DNA of 64,000 bases from Amycolatopsis camponoti (GTDB lineage Bacteria > Actinomycetota > Actinomycetes > Mycobacteriales > Pseudonocardiaceae). The notes beneath the pieces were generated by a model. The model saw nothing but the letters and a program-made list of their open reading frames with translations, searched no databases and was not told the DNA's origin. The position numbers were made by a program, and so were the translations under genes. Location: the NCBI RefSeq assembly GCF_902497555.1, contig NZ_CABVGP010000001.1, positions 744,001-808,000 on the forward strand, in the 5' to 3' direction. This document shows, in pieces, positions 19,074 to 27,766 of the stretch. Positions within the stretch are counted from its first letter, which is position 1, and each line of letters begins with the position of its first letter.

Positions 19074-20094
19074 GAGCACGCACGACTGGTGGATCTATCG
19101 CGGTACCGGTCATCCGCTGCAGGACACGCACCTGGCCGATCGGCTGCCGCCACCACCGCCGTGGCGCGACTTCCGACGGGACGACGATCCGCCGGCCGCC
19201 GACGTGCCCCAGGACGACGCCGAGACCGACCGGCGCCTGGGCGTGGAACCGAGCTTCACCGCCGGGCACGCCGACCGTGCCGAGGTCGACATGGTCAATG
19301 CCGCCTTGTACCTGCGCCGCCCGCTCCTGGTGACCGGGAAACCCGGCAGCGGGAAATCGACCTTGGCCTACCGGATATCCCGTGAGCTGCGACTGGGGCG
19401 CGTGCTCCGCTGGCCGGTCACTTCGCAGACCACGCTGAGATCCGGGCTCTACGACTACGACGCCCTCGGCCGCCTGCAGGCGTCGCAGGCGCGTGGCTCC
19501 GGCGCGGAGGATCGGCCCATCGGTGACTTCTTCCGGCTGGGTGAACTGGGGACGGCGTTCTTGCCGCGCCGGCTGCCCCGGGTGCTGCTCGTCGACGAAC
19601 TGGACAAGGCCGAATCCGACCTGCCCCACGATCTGCTGTCGATCTTCGAGGACGGCGAGTTCCTCATCCCGGAGCTCGCGCGAGACGCCGGTCGCACGCC
19701 CGTCGCCGAAGTGTTCACAGCAGACCCCGGCCACACGGCGGAGATCGAGAACGGGGTCGTCCGATGCTCGGCGTTCCCCGTCGTCATCATCACCAGCAAC
19801 GGGGAACGAGACTTCCCACCCGCGTTCCTGCGCCGGTGCCTGCGCCTGGAGATGAAGGATCCCGGGCCGGCGAAGCTGGCTGAGATCGTCGCCGCGCACG
19901 CGCTCGACCCGAAGCACCGCGCGGTGCTCATCGAGGACTTCGTCGCACGGCGGACCGCGCTCGGGGGACTGCCCGCGGACAAACTGCTCGACGCGATCTT
20001 CCTGGCGACGTCCGGGGCCTACCGGCCGGACGACCCGGGCTGGCCGGACCTGGTCGAGGCACTCTGGCAGCACCTGAACCAGCAGGGGCACTGA
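19051..20094 (+). CDS. Module A: MoxR-type AAA+ ATPase
   Basis: 347 residues. A conserved leader (WWIYRGTGHP, about 13-22) precedes the AAA+ core: Walker A GKPGSGKS at 96-103, Walker B RVLLVDELDK at 177-186, sensor 1 VIITSNGERDFPPAFLRRC, and a C-terminal lid. MoxR ATPases remodel vWA partners; the vWA-like protein is the next gene. The ATG at 19051 follows GGGAGGGGG and overlaps the VMAP-like gene by 23 bases. The following start is one base after the stop. Probable ATP-driven switch of the module. Confidence 0.88.
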   Translation: MSTTERPESTHDWWIYRGTGHPLQDTHLADRLPPPPPWRDFRRDDDPPAADVPQDDAETDRRLGVEPSFTAGHADRAEVDMVNAALYLRRPLLVTGKPGSGKSTLAYRISRELRLGRVLRWPVTSQTTLRSGLYDYDALGRLQASQARGSGAEDRPIGDFFRLGELGTAFLPRRLPRVLLVDELDKAESDLPHDLLSIFEDGEFLIPELARDAGRTPVAEVFTADPGHTAEIENGVVRCSAFPVVIITSNGERDFPPAFLRRCLRLEMKDPGPAKLAEIVAAHALDPKHRAVLIEDFVARRTALGGLPADKLLDAIFLATSGAYRPDDPGWPDLVEALWQHLNQQGH

Positions 20095-20095
20095 A

Positions 20096-23000
20096 ATGCC
20101 GGAAATCCCGGGTGGTCCTGACGACCGCGAACTGACGGCGAGTGAGGTCGCCGACGGATTGTGGCTGATGGCCGCCATCGCGGCGAATTCGGCGGACGAG
20201 CCTGAGCCGCCTGCCCCGACGGACCCTCCAACCCGGGACGAGCCGCCTGAGACAGCCGCGGTGCATCCTCCACCGATGGTCCCGAGAGAAGAACCTGGGC
20301 CCGGCGGTGATCGGATGCCGCCCCCCGACCTGCCGCCGGTCGTCCTGACCGAACTCGGGAACCGCCGGGCATCCGCGAGTGCGGGCGGTCTGCTCGACGG
20401 CGGAGAGGAATCACCGTCGGCCGGCGCGACGTCTCCGTTACCCGACATCGGGAAGCTCGTCCGCGCATTCCGGGCGTTCAAGCGGAAGGTCCCCTCTGGC
20501 CATCCGGAAGACGTCGAACTCGACGAGGAGCTGACGGTCGACCGCAGCGTGGAAGCGGGGATGGTCTTTCCCGTCACCAAACGAACCCGTGTGCCTTGGC
20601 TGCACCTGACCCTGGTGGTCGAGCAGGCACCGTCGATGGCGCTCTGGACTCCGACCATCGCGGCGTTCGTCGCACTGTGCCAGCGGCGGCTCGGGATCTT
20701 CCGCTCGGTCCAGGTGCGGCTGCTGGAGACGGGAAAGACCGGGCGTGCCGAGGGCGGCATGGTCCTGGGACCGGTACTCCGCGGCGGGACGCCGGACAGC
20801 CCGGCGCGCGGGGCAGGCGAACCGGTCGGCTCCTCCGGACGGCGGGTGATGCTCGTCCTGACCGACGGGATCAGCGATGCGTGGCGGCGCGACCTCGTGC
20901 AGCCCTTGCTGGCGCGGTGGGGGCGCAAGGTCCCGGTCGCGGTGGTGCACCTGCTGCCCCGGCGGCTCTGGGCCCGTGGCGGCGTCGACGCGCAGAACGC
21001 CGAGATCACGACCAAGGGACCGGTGCGTCCCAACGCCTCGTACCTCGTCCGGTTGACCGATTTCCTGCTCGACGAGCTCGACCAGGCGGAACTGACCGCG
21101 AACTCCGTCGCGGTGCCGGTTCTGGAACTGGAAGAACGGTGGTTCCGCAGGTGGGCGGAGGTCGTCACCGGCCGGGCCGATGTCCCGCGGAAATGTTCGG
21201 TCATGGTGATTCGGGACCGGACGGCGGGAACAGTAACCGAATCGAGTGAAAATCTTGCTTCGGGTGAGAATGAGGTGAACTCGAGCGATCGAGTGAGGGA
21301 CTTTCACAGTCAGGCTTCGCCGTCGGCGTTCCGGCTGGCCACCCTCCTCGCCGCGGTTCCGGTCGACCTCGACGTCGCGTCCGCGGTGCAGGCGGAGATG
21401 CTGCCCGGGTCCGGCCCGGATCACCTCGTGGAGGTGTTCACGAGCGGTCTGCTGCGACACGACGGTGATCGGCAGCCCTGGGACCGCAACACCCCGTGGG
21501 AATTCTCCGGTCAGACCAGGAGAGTACTGCTCAGCGGGGCGCGGAGATCGGATACCGCGCACGCGGTGCGGGCGGCATCCCGGCAGTACGGTGAGCAGAA
21601 CCCCACGCTGGCCCGGCTGCAGGCGGCGCTGGTCGAACCGGACTCGACGCCGGACCCGGAACCCGAGTCGGCGTCACGCGCTGAGATTGCCCTCGAACGA
21701 GATGTGATGAGTGCGTTGTCAGGTCCTTACTTATCGCGAGCCGATCGTTTGGCTAAACTGAACACGGGTTCTCCGGGTTCACCCGGTTTGCGGGGTTCCC
21801 CTACTATGGATAACGATGTTAGCGCTGCTAACATCCCGGCGGTGACGATGTCGCAGGAACTCAAGCAGTCGGGTATCCCTGGCGAGCCCGCAGCCACGGA
21901 CGTGGCGGACCCGGCCCAGACGGAACGCTCTTCGGAGACGAAAGACAAAACTGCGGACCAGGCGAGTGTTGTCGCCAGCGTAGGGGCGTCCACTTCGCGC
22001 CAGGTAAGGCGTTCGGGTGAAGAGGTACCGCCGGTCTGGGGCTCGATTCCGCCGCCCAACCCGAACTTCACCGGGCGCGGCGAGCTGCTCTCCCAGCTAA
22101 GCGACCGATTGGGCGCCGGCACCACCGCGGTCCTGCCCGCCACCTTGCACGGGATGGGCGGCATCGGCAAGACGCAGATGGCCACCGAATACATATACCG
22201 GCACCTGCAGGACTACGACGTCGTCTGGTGGATCCAAGCCACCCGCCCGACCCAGATCCACGCGTCACTCACCGAACTTGCCCAGCACCTGCGCCTGCCT
22301 GGCGCCGACGAGGCCAACACCGCCGTGCCCGCGGTCAAGGAGGCGTTGCGCCTCGGTCGGCCGTACCGTCGCTGGCTGCTCGTTTTCGACTCGGCCGAAG
22401 ACCCGGAAATGGTCCGCCCGTTCTTCCCGGTCGGCGGCACCGGCGACATCCTTGTGACCTCCCGCAACCCGAACTGGGCGGGAGTGGCGCGGCCGCTCGA
22501 AGTGGCCATCTTCGAGCGCAGTGAAAGCAAGACACTGCTGAGCAGGCGCGGACCCCAACTCGACGACGACGATGCCGACCGCATCGCCGAAAAGCTGGGC
22601 GACCTGCCGCTGGCTATCGAGCAAGCCGCGGCCTGGCTGGCCGAAACCGGGATGAGGGCCGGGGAGTACCTGCAGCTGTTCGACGAGAAGGTCGCGGAAA
22701 TCCTCGAGACCTCGAGCCCGCAGGACTATGAAACCTCGGTCGCTGCGGCTTGGAACGTGTCTTTCGACCAGCTGAGTGTCAGCAACCCCGCAGCACATCA
22801 GCTGCTGCAGGTCTGCGCCTTCTTTGCCCCCGAACCGGTGTCGCGCAACTTGTTCACCGGCGTTCGCGGGCTCACCGTTTCGCCCGAACTCGACACGGCG
22901 TTGCGTGATCCGATCAAGCTGAGCCGGGCCATTCGCGACATCCACCGGTTCGGACTCGCGAAGATCGACCACCGCACCGACACCATCTTGCTGCACCGGC

Positions 23001-24538
23001 TCGTGCAGTTGGTCCTGCGCAACCGTATGTCGGAGCAGCACCGCAGCGAGATGCGACACGGTGCACACCAACTGCTGGCCAACCTCGATCCGAACGACCC
23101 GCAATCACCCCGGCAGTGGCAGCGCTACCAGGAAGTACTGCCGCACATCTACGACGCCGAGCTGATCGAGTGCACGGACCAGTGGGTGCGGGAGCTGGTA
23201 ATCAACCTGATGAAGTTCCTCTACCACTGGGGTGACCACGACGGCGCCCTCACACTCGCGGAACGCGCGGTGCGGGCGTGGGGGCAGGACCGGCTCGAAC
23301 GCCAAAAGAGGGGCGAAGCTCCCATCGAAGATCCGCCGCTGCAGGAGCTGAAAGCGGCTGAGCGGCTGGCATTCTTCCAATGGACTGGCGGGCGCTACGA
23401 AGACGCGGCGAGTACCAGCCACGATACCTACGACCGCTACCGGGAACTGATCGGCCCAGACCGAGAAGAGACGCTCGGAGCTGCGTTGACCTACGCGGTC
23501 ATTCTGAAGGCGAGGGGAGACTTCGCGGAAGCCGCTCAGCGCAACCAAGAGATCTACCTCAAGGCGCGGGGTTTGTTCGGAAACGACGACCCGATCACGC
23601 TGAACGCCGGCCGTGACTACGTCGCGGCATTGCTTCTGGTGGGCGACTATCAGCAGGCGAACGATTTGGGTATCGACACCTACCGAAGGCGTGTCGAGGT
23701 CTTCGGATACGACAACGCATCGACTGTCGCGACTCAGGTCCTGGCGGTTATCGCCCGGCGTGAGCTGGGTGACTACCCGTGGGCGCGCATCGAGCAGCAG
23801 CAGATCACTGACAGGATCGAACAGCTCTACGGTGCGGACAGCATCAGCACCCTGCGCCGAAAGTATCATCTGGCGGTCGCGTGCCGGAAGGACGGCGACC
23901 ACGACGCGGCACGCAGCATCTCCGAGGACGCGCTCCGTCGATTCCGCACCCGGTACGGCAACAAGCACCCGAATGCACTGGCTTGTGCTCTCGGCTACTC
24001 GATCGACCTGCGGCACGCTCACGAGTTCACGCGGGCCCGTGAGCTAGGCGAGGAAGTCTTCGATCTCTACCGCGAAAGCCTGGGAGAGAAGCACCCGCAC
24101 ACACTCTCTGCGGCGCTCGACCTCGGCGTGACTCTGCGGCTGTCCGGCGACCCGTCGAGCGCCCGAGTCCTGGACGAACGTTCGCTGGAGGAGTTCCGAG
24201 AGCAGTTGGGTGAGGACCACCCGCACACGATCGTGTGCGCGATCGATGTCGCGAGCGATCTCGCCGCGTTGGATCGCGTCGAAGAGGCCGCGGAGCGCGA
24301 CGCCGAACTGCTCGTGCGCTCGCGCCGGGTCCTCGGTGAGGATCACCCGACGACTCTGGCGGTCCAGCTCAACTATTCTCTCGACCTCAGAACTCTGGGG
24401 CAGGTGGAGATGGCGGATGAGCTGTACGAAGATGTCTTGATCCGCTACCGCCGCGTCCTCGGTGAGGCCCACCCTGGCACGGTGGCGGCGTCACACAAGG
24501 TCCGCGCGGACTGTGACATCGATCCGATGCCGCTGTAG
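20096..24538 (+). CDS. Module A: giant vWA-like / NB-ARC / TPR protein (FxsT, SAV_2336-like)
   Basis: 1480 residues. Residues 1-140 are Pro-rich. About 165-400 is a vWA-like domain of the SAV_2336 N-terminal type; its first metal motif is degenerate (VVEQAPSMALW) while the later TDG (MLVLTDGISDAW) is kept. A low-complexity linker (about 530-645) uses more AT-rich codons than its surroundings. The NB-ARC ATPase follows: Walker A GMGGIGKT near 687, Walker B WLLVFDSAED near 763, ILVTSRN. From about 1030 to the end are tetratricopeptide repeats (HPNALACALGYSIDLRH type), ending in CDIDPMPL, the ending I associate with FxSxx-COOH-system TPR proteins. It should sense a signal through the TPRs and oligomerise through NB-ARC. 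It may be the vWA partner of MoxR. Confidence 0.8.
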   Translation: MPEIPGGPDDRELTASEVADGLWLMAAIAANSADEPEPPAPTDPPTRDEPPETAAVHPPPMVPREEPGPGGDRMPPPDLPPVVLTELGNRRASASAGGLLDGGEESPSAGATSPLPDIGKLVRAFRAFKRKVPSGHPEDVELDEELTVDRSVEAGMVFPVTKRTRVPWLHLTLVVEQAPSMALWTPTIAAFVALCQRRLGIFRSVQVRLLETGKTGRAEGGMVLGPVLRGGTPDSPARGAGEPVGSSGRRVMLVLTDGISDAWRRDLVQPLLARWGRKVPVAVVHLLPRRLWARGGVDAQNAEITTKGPVRPNASYLVRLTDFLLDELDQAELTANSVAVPVLELEERWFRRWAEVVTGRADVPRKCSVMVIRDRTAGTVTESSENLASGENEVNSSDRVRDFHSQASPSAFRLATLLAAVPVDLDVASAVQAEMLPGSGPDHLVEVFTSGLLRHDGDRQPWDRNTPWEFSGQTRRVLLSGARRSDTAHAVRAASRQYGEQNPTLARLQAALVEPDSTPDPEPESASRAEIALERDVMSALSGPYLSRADRLAKLNTGSPGSPGLRGSPTMDNDVSAANIPAVTMSQELKQSGIPGEPAATDVADPAQTERSSETKDKTADQASVVASVGASTSRQVRRSGEEVPPVWGSIPPPNPNFTGRGELLSQLSDRLGAGTTAVLPATLHGMGGIGKTQMATEYIYRHLQDYDVVWWIQATRPTQIHASLTELAQHLRLPGADEANTAVPAVKEALRLGRPYRRWLLVFDSAEDPEMVRPFFPVGGTGDILVTSRNPNWAGVARPLEVAIFERSESKTLLSRRGPQLDDDDADRIAEKLGDLPLAIEQAAAWLAETGMRAGEYLQLFDEKVAEILETSSPQDYETSVAAAWNVSFDQLSVSNPAAHQLLQVCAFFAPEPVSRNLFTGVRGLTVSPELDTALRDPIKLSRAIRDIHRFGLAKIDHRTDTILLHRLVQLVLRNRMSEQHRSEMRHGAHQLLANLDPNDPQSPRQWQRYQEVLPHIYDAELIECTDQWVRELVINLMKFLYHWGDHDGALTLAERAVRAWGQDRLERQKRGEAPIEDPPLQELKAAERLAFFQWTGGRYEDAASTSHDTYDRYRELIGPDREETLGAALTYAVILKARGDFAEAAQRNQEIYLKARGLFGNDDPITLNAGRDYVAALLLVGDYQQANDLGIDTYRRRVEVFGYDNASTVATQVLAVIARRELGDYPWARIEQQQITDRIEQLYGADSISTLRRKYHLAVACRKDGDHDAARSISEDALRRFRTRYGNKHPNALACALGYSIDLRHAHEFTRARELGEEVFDLYRESLGEKHPHTLSAALDLGVTLRLSGDPSSARVLDERSLEEFREQLGEDHPHTIVCAIDVASDLAALDRVEEAAERDAELLVRSRRVLGEDHPTTLAVQLNYSLDLRTLGQVEMADELYEDVLIRYRRVLGEAHPGTVAASHKVRADCDIDPMPL

Positions 24539-24544
24539 TCCAGT

Positions 24545-26356
24545 TCAGTGGGTGAACCGGCCGATCCACCCGGCGACGGTTTCGATGTCGGGTGTTTTGG
24601 CCGTACTCGTGCGCAGGACTCGGTGCACCGCCCGGACCAGTTCCGGGCGGTGCAACAATGCGCGTGCCGCCGGGCCGGTGCCGCGCGCCGCCAAGGCCAG
24701 CCCGAGACCGACGAGCGCGGTGGGAAGATCCGGGTCCGTCACCAGCAGGTTCCGGTAACCCGTCACGGCCGCCTCGTTGTCCCCGTGTAGTAACGCCAGA
24801 TCGGCGCCGGCAGCGCCGGGAACGTGAGGGCCGTGCTCGTCCAGTGCTGCGCTGCCGTTCCGACCAAGAAGGAGCCGGATCAGGTCGGTCCGGGCCCCGG
24901 TCCAGCCACCGTCCGGGACCGGCGTCGGTGCCCGCGGTTCCGGTGGTTCGCCGAACTTGGGCCACGAATCCCCGTGGTGCCAGGCTTCGGCGAGGACCGA
25001 GACGGTGTCGGCGTCCGGACGCAGGTGCCGAAGGCGCCAGGTCGCGTAGTGGTCGAGCGCGGAGGTGACCGCCCAGGCTTCCGGTCCGGAGGCGACCGGC
25101 TCCTCCTGCCAGGGTGCGAGTTCGGTCGCGATCCCGTCGAGGAATCGGCGTCCGGTATCGGTCATGCTTTCGTCCCGATGCACCGCGCGCAGTGCGCGCC
25201 AGGACGCCGATCGCCACAACGCGAACTCGAACGATGCCAGCGCGTTGTCCGGTTCGGCCGCGGCCAGCGCCCGCCAAAAGGCTGCTACACCGAAGAACGC
25301 GTAGATCCCGTGCAGCACACCACCGATCGGCCGTGGATCGTCTCGCCAGGGCGCGTAAAACCGCTCGCGGGGATCGTCGGTGTGCAAAGTGGCCAGGTGC
25401 TGGACACCGCCGAGCCGGATGTGCTGGGACTCGTGGACGAGCGCGGCGGCGAGTTGCTCGGGATCGCTGCTGTACGCGACGATCGCACTGCCGAATGCTT
25501 CACCTGTCGATGCACTGGGCAACCGGAAAGCGACCGCAGGAGCCGGTACCAACGAATAGAGACTTTCGGGCAGCGTTTCGGCAACATCCGGCAGGTGCGT
25601 GGTGAGCAGCCGCCACGCGTCGTCGACGACGGTCCGCCACGACTCCACCTCGAATGCCGTGAGCCTTCGTGGAGGGATCGGTTCGTAGAGCCCGCGGTAC
25701 GGATCGAGATCGTCGAGCCTGATCGTCAGCTGCCGGTCGCTGTGCCGGCTGGTGATCGAGCGGACGGGTAGCCAGCCCGGGGTCTCGACGCTGAGGTCGT
25801 CCGGCAACCGAATCGTGTTCTGCCCCATCCGGAAGGTGATCCCGTTGTCGTCAGCGAGTGCTTTTGTCACTTCGAATGCCTCGCTGCTGTGAAACCGAAC
25901 TATTCCGAGTGTCGGTAGGGACACGTTTCCCTGCCAGGCGGGGAGTTCCGCCTCGAACACGACACCGGCACGTACCGCTGCAGCCACCGCCAAACAGTGC
26001 AAATGACCCAAATGTATCCAAAACGGGCAGATGCCGGTCGTGTCGTGTTTGCGCAACCGGGTGGTATAGCCGGCCCAGGTCCCGGCATATGGGTGCGACA
26101 AGATCGTTTCGACGGCTGTGGGGGCGAGACGTTGTACGCTGGCCAGTAACTCCCAAGCCGACTCAGGCGACGGCAGTGGCTCGGAAATCTCCGGAGATTT
26201 CGCCGCTTGGTCGACTATTCCCCTCAGCAGAAGCAGCCGTCTGCTTCGCTCGGTAGCGCGAAGGCGCTGCACTGGGGCCAATCCGCCGGCACCACGGGCG
26301 AATGCGTTGAAATCGGTCCACGACAAGCGGTGGGGGACCAGGCCGTCAGGGGGCAC
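24545..26356 (-). CDS. Module A: HExxH-type putative peptide beta-hydroxylase
   Basis: 603 residues. HESQH at 308-312 within SASTGEAFGSAIV...ALVHESQHIRLGG, followed by FYAPWRDDPRPIGGVLHGIYAFFGVAAFWRAL, in which a further His could complete a metal site. This matches the 'HEXXH motif' RiPP-modification family, whose members have been named alpha-ketoglutarate-dependent peptide beta-hydroxylases; activity here is inferred from family. The C-terminal 100 residues look like helical repeats. The GTG at 26356 is two bases after the precursor's stop, so enzyme and substrate peptide form one operon on the opposite strand from the ATPase genes. Metalloprotease is the naive alternative, but the context argues against it. 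Confidence 0.75.
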   Translation of the reverse strand: MPPDGLVPHRLSWTDFNAFARGAGGLAPVQRLRATERSRRLLLLRGIVDQAAKSPEISEPLPSPESAWELLASVQRLAPTAVETILSHPYAGTWAGYTTRLRKHDTTGICPFWIHLGHLHCLAVAAAVRAGVVFEAELPAWQGNVSLPTLGIVRFHSSEAFEVTKALADDNGITFRMGQNTIRLPDDLSVETPGWLPVRSITSRHSDRQLTIRLDDLDPYRGLYEPIPPRRLTAFEVESWRTVVDDAWRLLTTHLPDVAETLPESLYSLVPAPAVAFRLPSASTGEAFGSAIVAYSSDPEQLAAALVHESQHIRLGGVQHLATLHTDDPRERFYAPWRDDPRPIGGVLHGIYAFFGVAAFWRALAAAEPDNALASFEFALWRSASWRALRAVHRDESMTDTGRRFLDGIATELAPWQEEPVASGPEAWAVTSALDHYATWRLRHLRPDADTVSVLAEAWHHGDSWPKFGEPPEPRAPTPVPDGGWTGARTDLIRLLLGRNGSAALDEHGPHVPGAAGADLALLHGDNEAAVTGYRNLLVTDPDLPTALVGLGLALAARGTGPAARALLHRPELVRAVHRVLRTSTAKTPDIETVAGWIGRFTH

Positions 26357-26358
26357 GG

Positions 26359-26556
26359 TCAGTCGACCCGCTTGCCATCTCCGCCTCCACTGCCGCTCGC
26401 TGTCACCGGGATGAAGGAAACCCGCTCCGCTGCGTGTCGCAATGCTTTGCGCAATTCGCTGCCGTCCAAGGTGCGCAGCTCCGACAGTGGTACCGCACCG
26501 AGATCGAGGACTGCGGATTCGATTCCCGCTTCCTTGCCGGAGCGTGCAGCCTGCAT
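26359..26556 (-). CDS. Module A: FxsA-like RiPP precursor peptide
   Basis: 65 residues. The leader-like part (IESAVLDLGAVPLSELRTLD then LRKALRHAAERV) matches the FxsA leader pattern (LxSDLxD, L-ELR-LD, L--AL). The presumed core is FIPVTASGSGG, then GDG and KRVD at the C-terminus, so it does not end in FxSxx. The ATG at 26556 has GAGAGGGG upstream. The hydroxylase gene begins two bases after the stop. The core is almost identical in module B while the leaders differ, which supports selection on the core. The modified residue is unknown; Asp, His, Phe or Val are candidates. Confidence 0.72.
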   Translation of the reverse strand: MQAARSGKEAGIESAVLDLGAVPLSELRTLDGSELRKALRHAAERVSFIPVTASGSGGGDGKRVD

Positions 26557-26748
26557 CGCGATTCCCCTCTCACAGGGAGAACGGACCCCGTCGGCCCGCT
26601 TGGTATTGTCCCGCATTCCCGGCGATTGCGATAGGGACGGAGGCCGTACGCCGTTCGGGCGATGCCGCGACGTCGGTGGAGCATAGCCGCTGACGGCTTG
26701 ACCTGTGACAATGACAGCCTGCCGCGAACTCGGGGAGGTCCGGTGGTC

Positions 26749-27639
26749 ATGGACTCGGCCGCGTACCACAAGACGATCATGGCGCTGGACATCGCCGGCT
26801 ACAACGATCCCAGGCGCACCACGGCGCACCGCCTGGTGGTGCACGACGGGTTCTGGAACCTCTTGCGCACGTCGTTCGCGGAGGTCGGTGTGCCCTGGGA
26901 TGTCCTCTTCCGGGAGAACACCGGTGACGGTGCGATGATCCAACTGCCCGCCCAGGTGGCGAAAGCGGATCTCGTGGCCGCGTTGCCCGACCGGATGCTG
27001 GCGGAGCTGCGGCGCTACAACGCGGTGCACGCCGAAGAAGCGCACGTGCAGTTGCGCGTGGCCTTCCACGCCGGCGAGGTTTACCAAGCCAGTCACGGCA
27101 CGGTCAGTGACGCGACCAGCCACGCGTTCCGCTTGGTGGACGCACCGGAAGCGAAGAGTGCGTTGAAGAGGTCCGGTGCGGCACTGGCCCTGATCGTTTC
27201 GGATTCGTTCTACCAGGATGTCGTGCGCGCCGACCCTGCGGCGGACGCCCCCTCGTACCACCGCATCCGTGTTTCGGTCAAGGAAACGAAGACGGAAGCT
27301 TGGCTGCGTCTGCTGGGCGCTGCCGTCAACGGGTTCCCGGTGCGGGATTTGCCGCGCCCGCCGGTCGCGGACGTGTTTTCTGCGTTGGTGGACGCGTTGC
27401 TCGCGGTGCCGTGCGTCCGGAAGGCGGAAAGCCGCTACCTCCTGCTCGACCTGTTCCCCCGTCGGGAAATCGCGGACGTGGTTCCGCACCACGCCGAAGA
27501 CCGCCTGCACGTGATCGCGCTGGCCAGGACCTGCCAGCGGTTCACCCGTGGCCTCGCCGACCTGCTGGACGCGATCAGGATGGTGGAGCCGGCCTCCCCG
27601 CAGGTCGACGCACTCGCAGCGATCATCGAAGAGTTGTGA
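26749..27639 (+). CDS. Module B: nucleotide-cyclase-like domain with EAD2-like domain
   Basis: 296 residues, closely similar to the module A protein throughout. Metal-binding Asp14 (MALDIAGYND) and Asp60 (ENTGDGAMIQLP) are kept. The transition-state Asn is again Ser (DATSHAFRLVDAPEA), so this change predates the duplication. The C-terminal adaptor domain runs from about 205 (VDALLAVPCVRKAESRY ... ADLLDAIRMVEPASPQ). The ATG at 26749 gives the best match to the partner copy; a GTG at 26743, four bases after GGAGG, is possible. Divergent from the module A precursor across 192 bases. Confidence 0.75.
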   Translation: MDSAAYHKTIMALDIAGYNDPRRTTAHRLVVHDGFWNLLRTSFAEVGVPWDVLFRENTGDGAMIQLPAQVAKADLVAALPDRMLAELRRYNAVHAEEAHVQLRVAFHAGEVYQASHGTVSDATSHAFRLVDAPEAKSALKRSGAALALIVSDSFYQDVVRADPAADAPSYHRIRVSVKETKTEAWLRLLGAAVNGFPVRDLPRPPVADVFSALVDALLAVPCVRKAESRYLLLDLFPRREIADVVPHHAEDRLHVIALARTCQRFTRGLADLLDAIRMVEPASPQVDALAAIIEEL

Positions 27640-27688
27640 CTCAGTGGTATTCGCCCGGTTGTCCCACCGCGCACCACCTTGTGTCCAT

Positions 27689-27726
27689 CTTTTGCCCCTA
27701 TTCCGCCCAGGATCGATGGGTAAAAT
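27689..27726 (+). promoter_or_regulatory. Module B promoter upstream of VMAP-like gene
   Basis: CTTTTGCCCCTATTCCG followed, at the same distance as in module A, by GGTAAAAT with TAAAAT as the -10. The flanks have diverged but the block and the spacing are kept. Confidence 0.62.
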
Positions 27727-27766
27727 CACGGGTCCCGGGCACCCGGGCGAGGAGGTGGTTCGTCAG

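Noticed and set aside
24545..26356. Reading the HExxH protein as a zinc metalloprotease
   Set aside because: Family blocks around HExxH match the RiPP-modification family, and a precursor peptide is directly upstream; both copies show this pairing.
16572..27639. Reading the cyclase-like genes as a CBASS operon
   Set aside because: Fold pattern is class III cyclase, not a CD-NTase, and no CBASS effector or Cap2/Cap3 gene is present.
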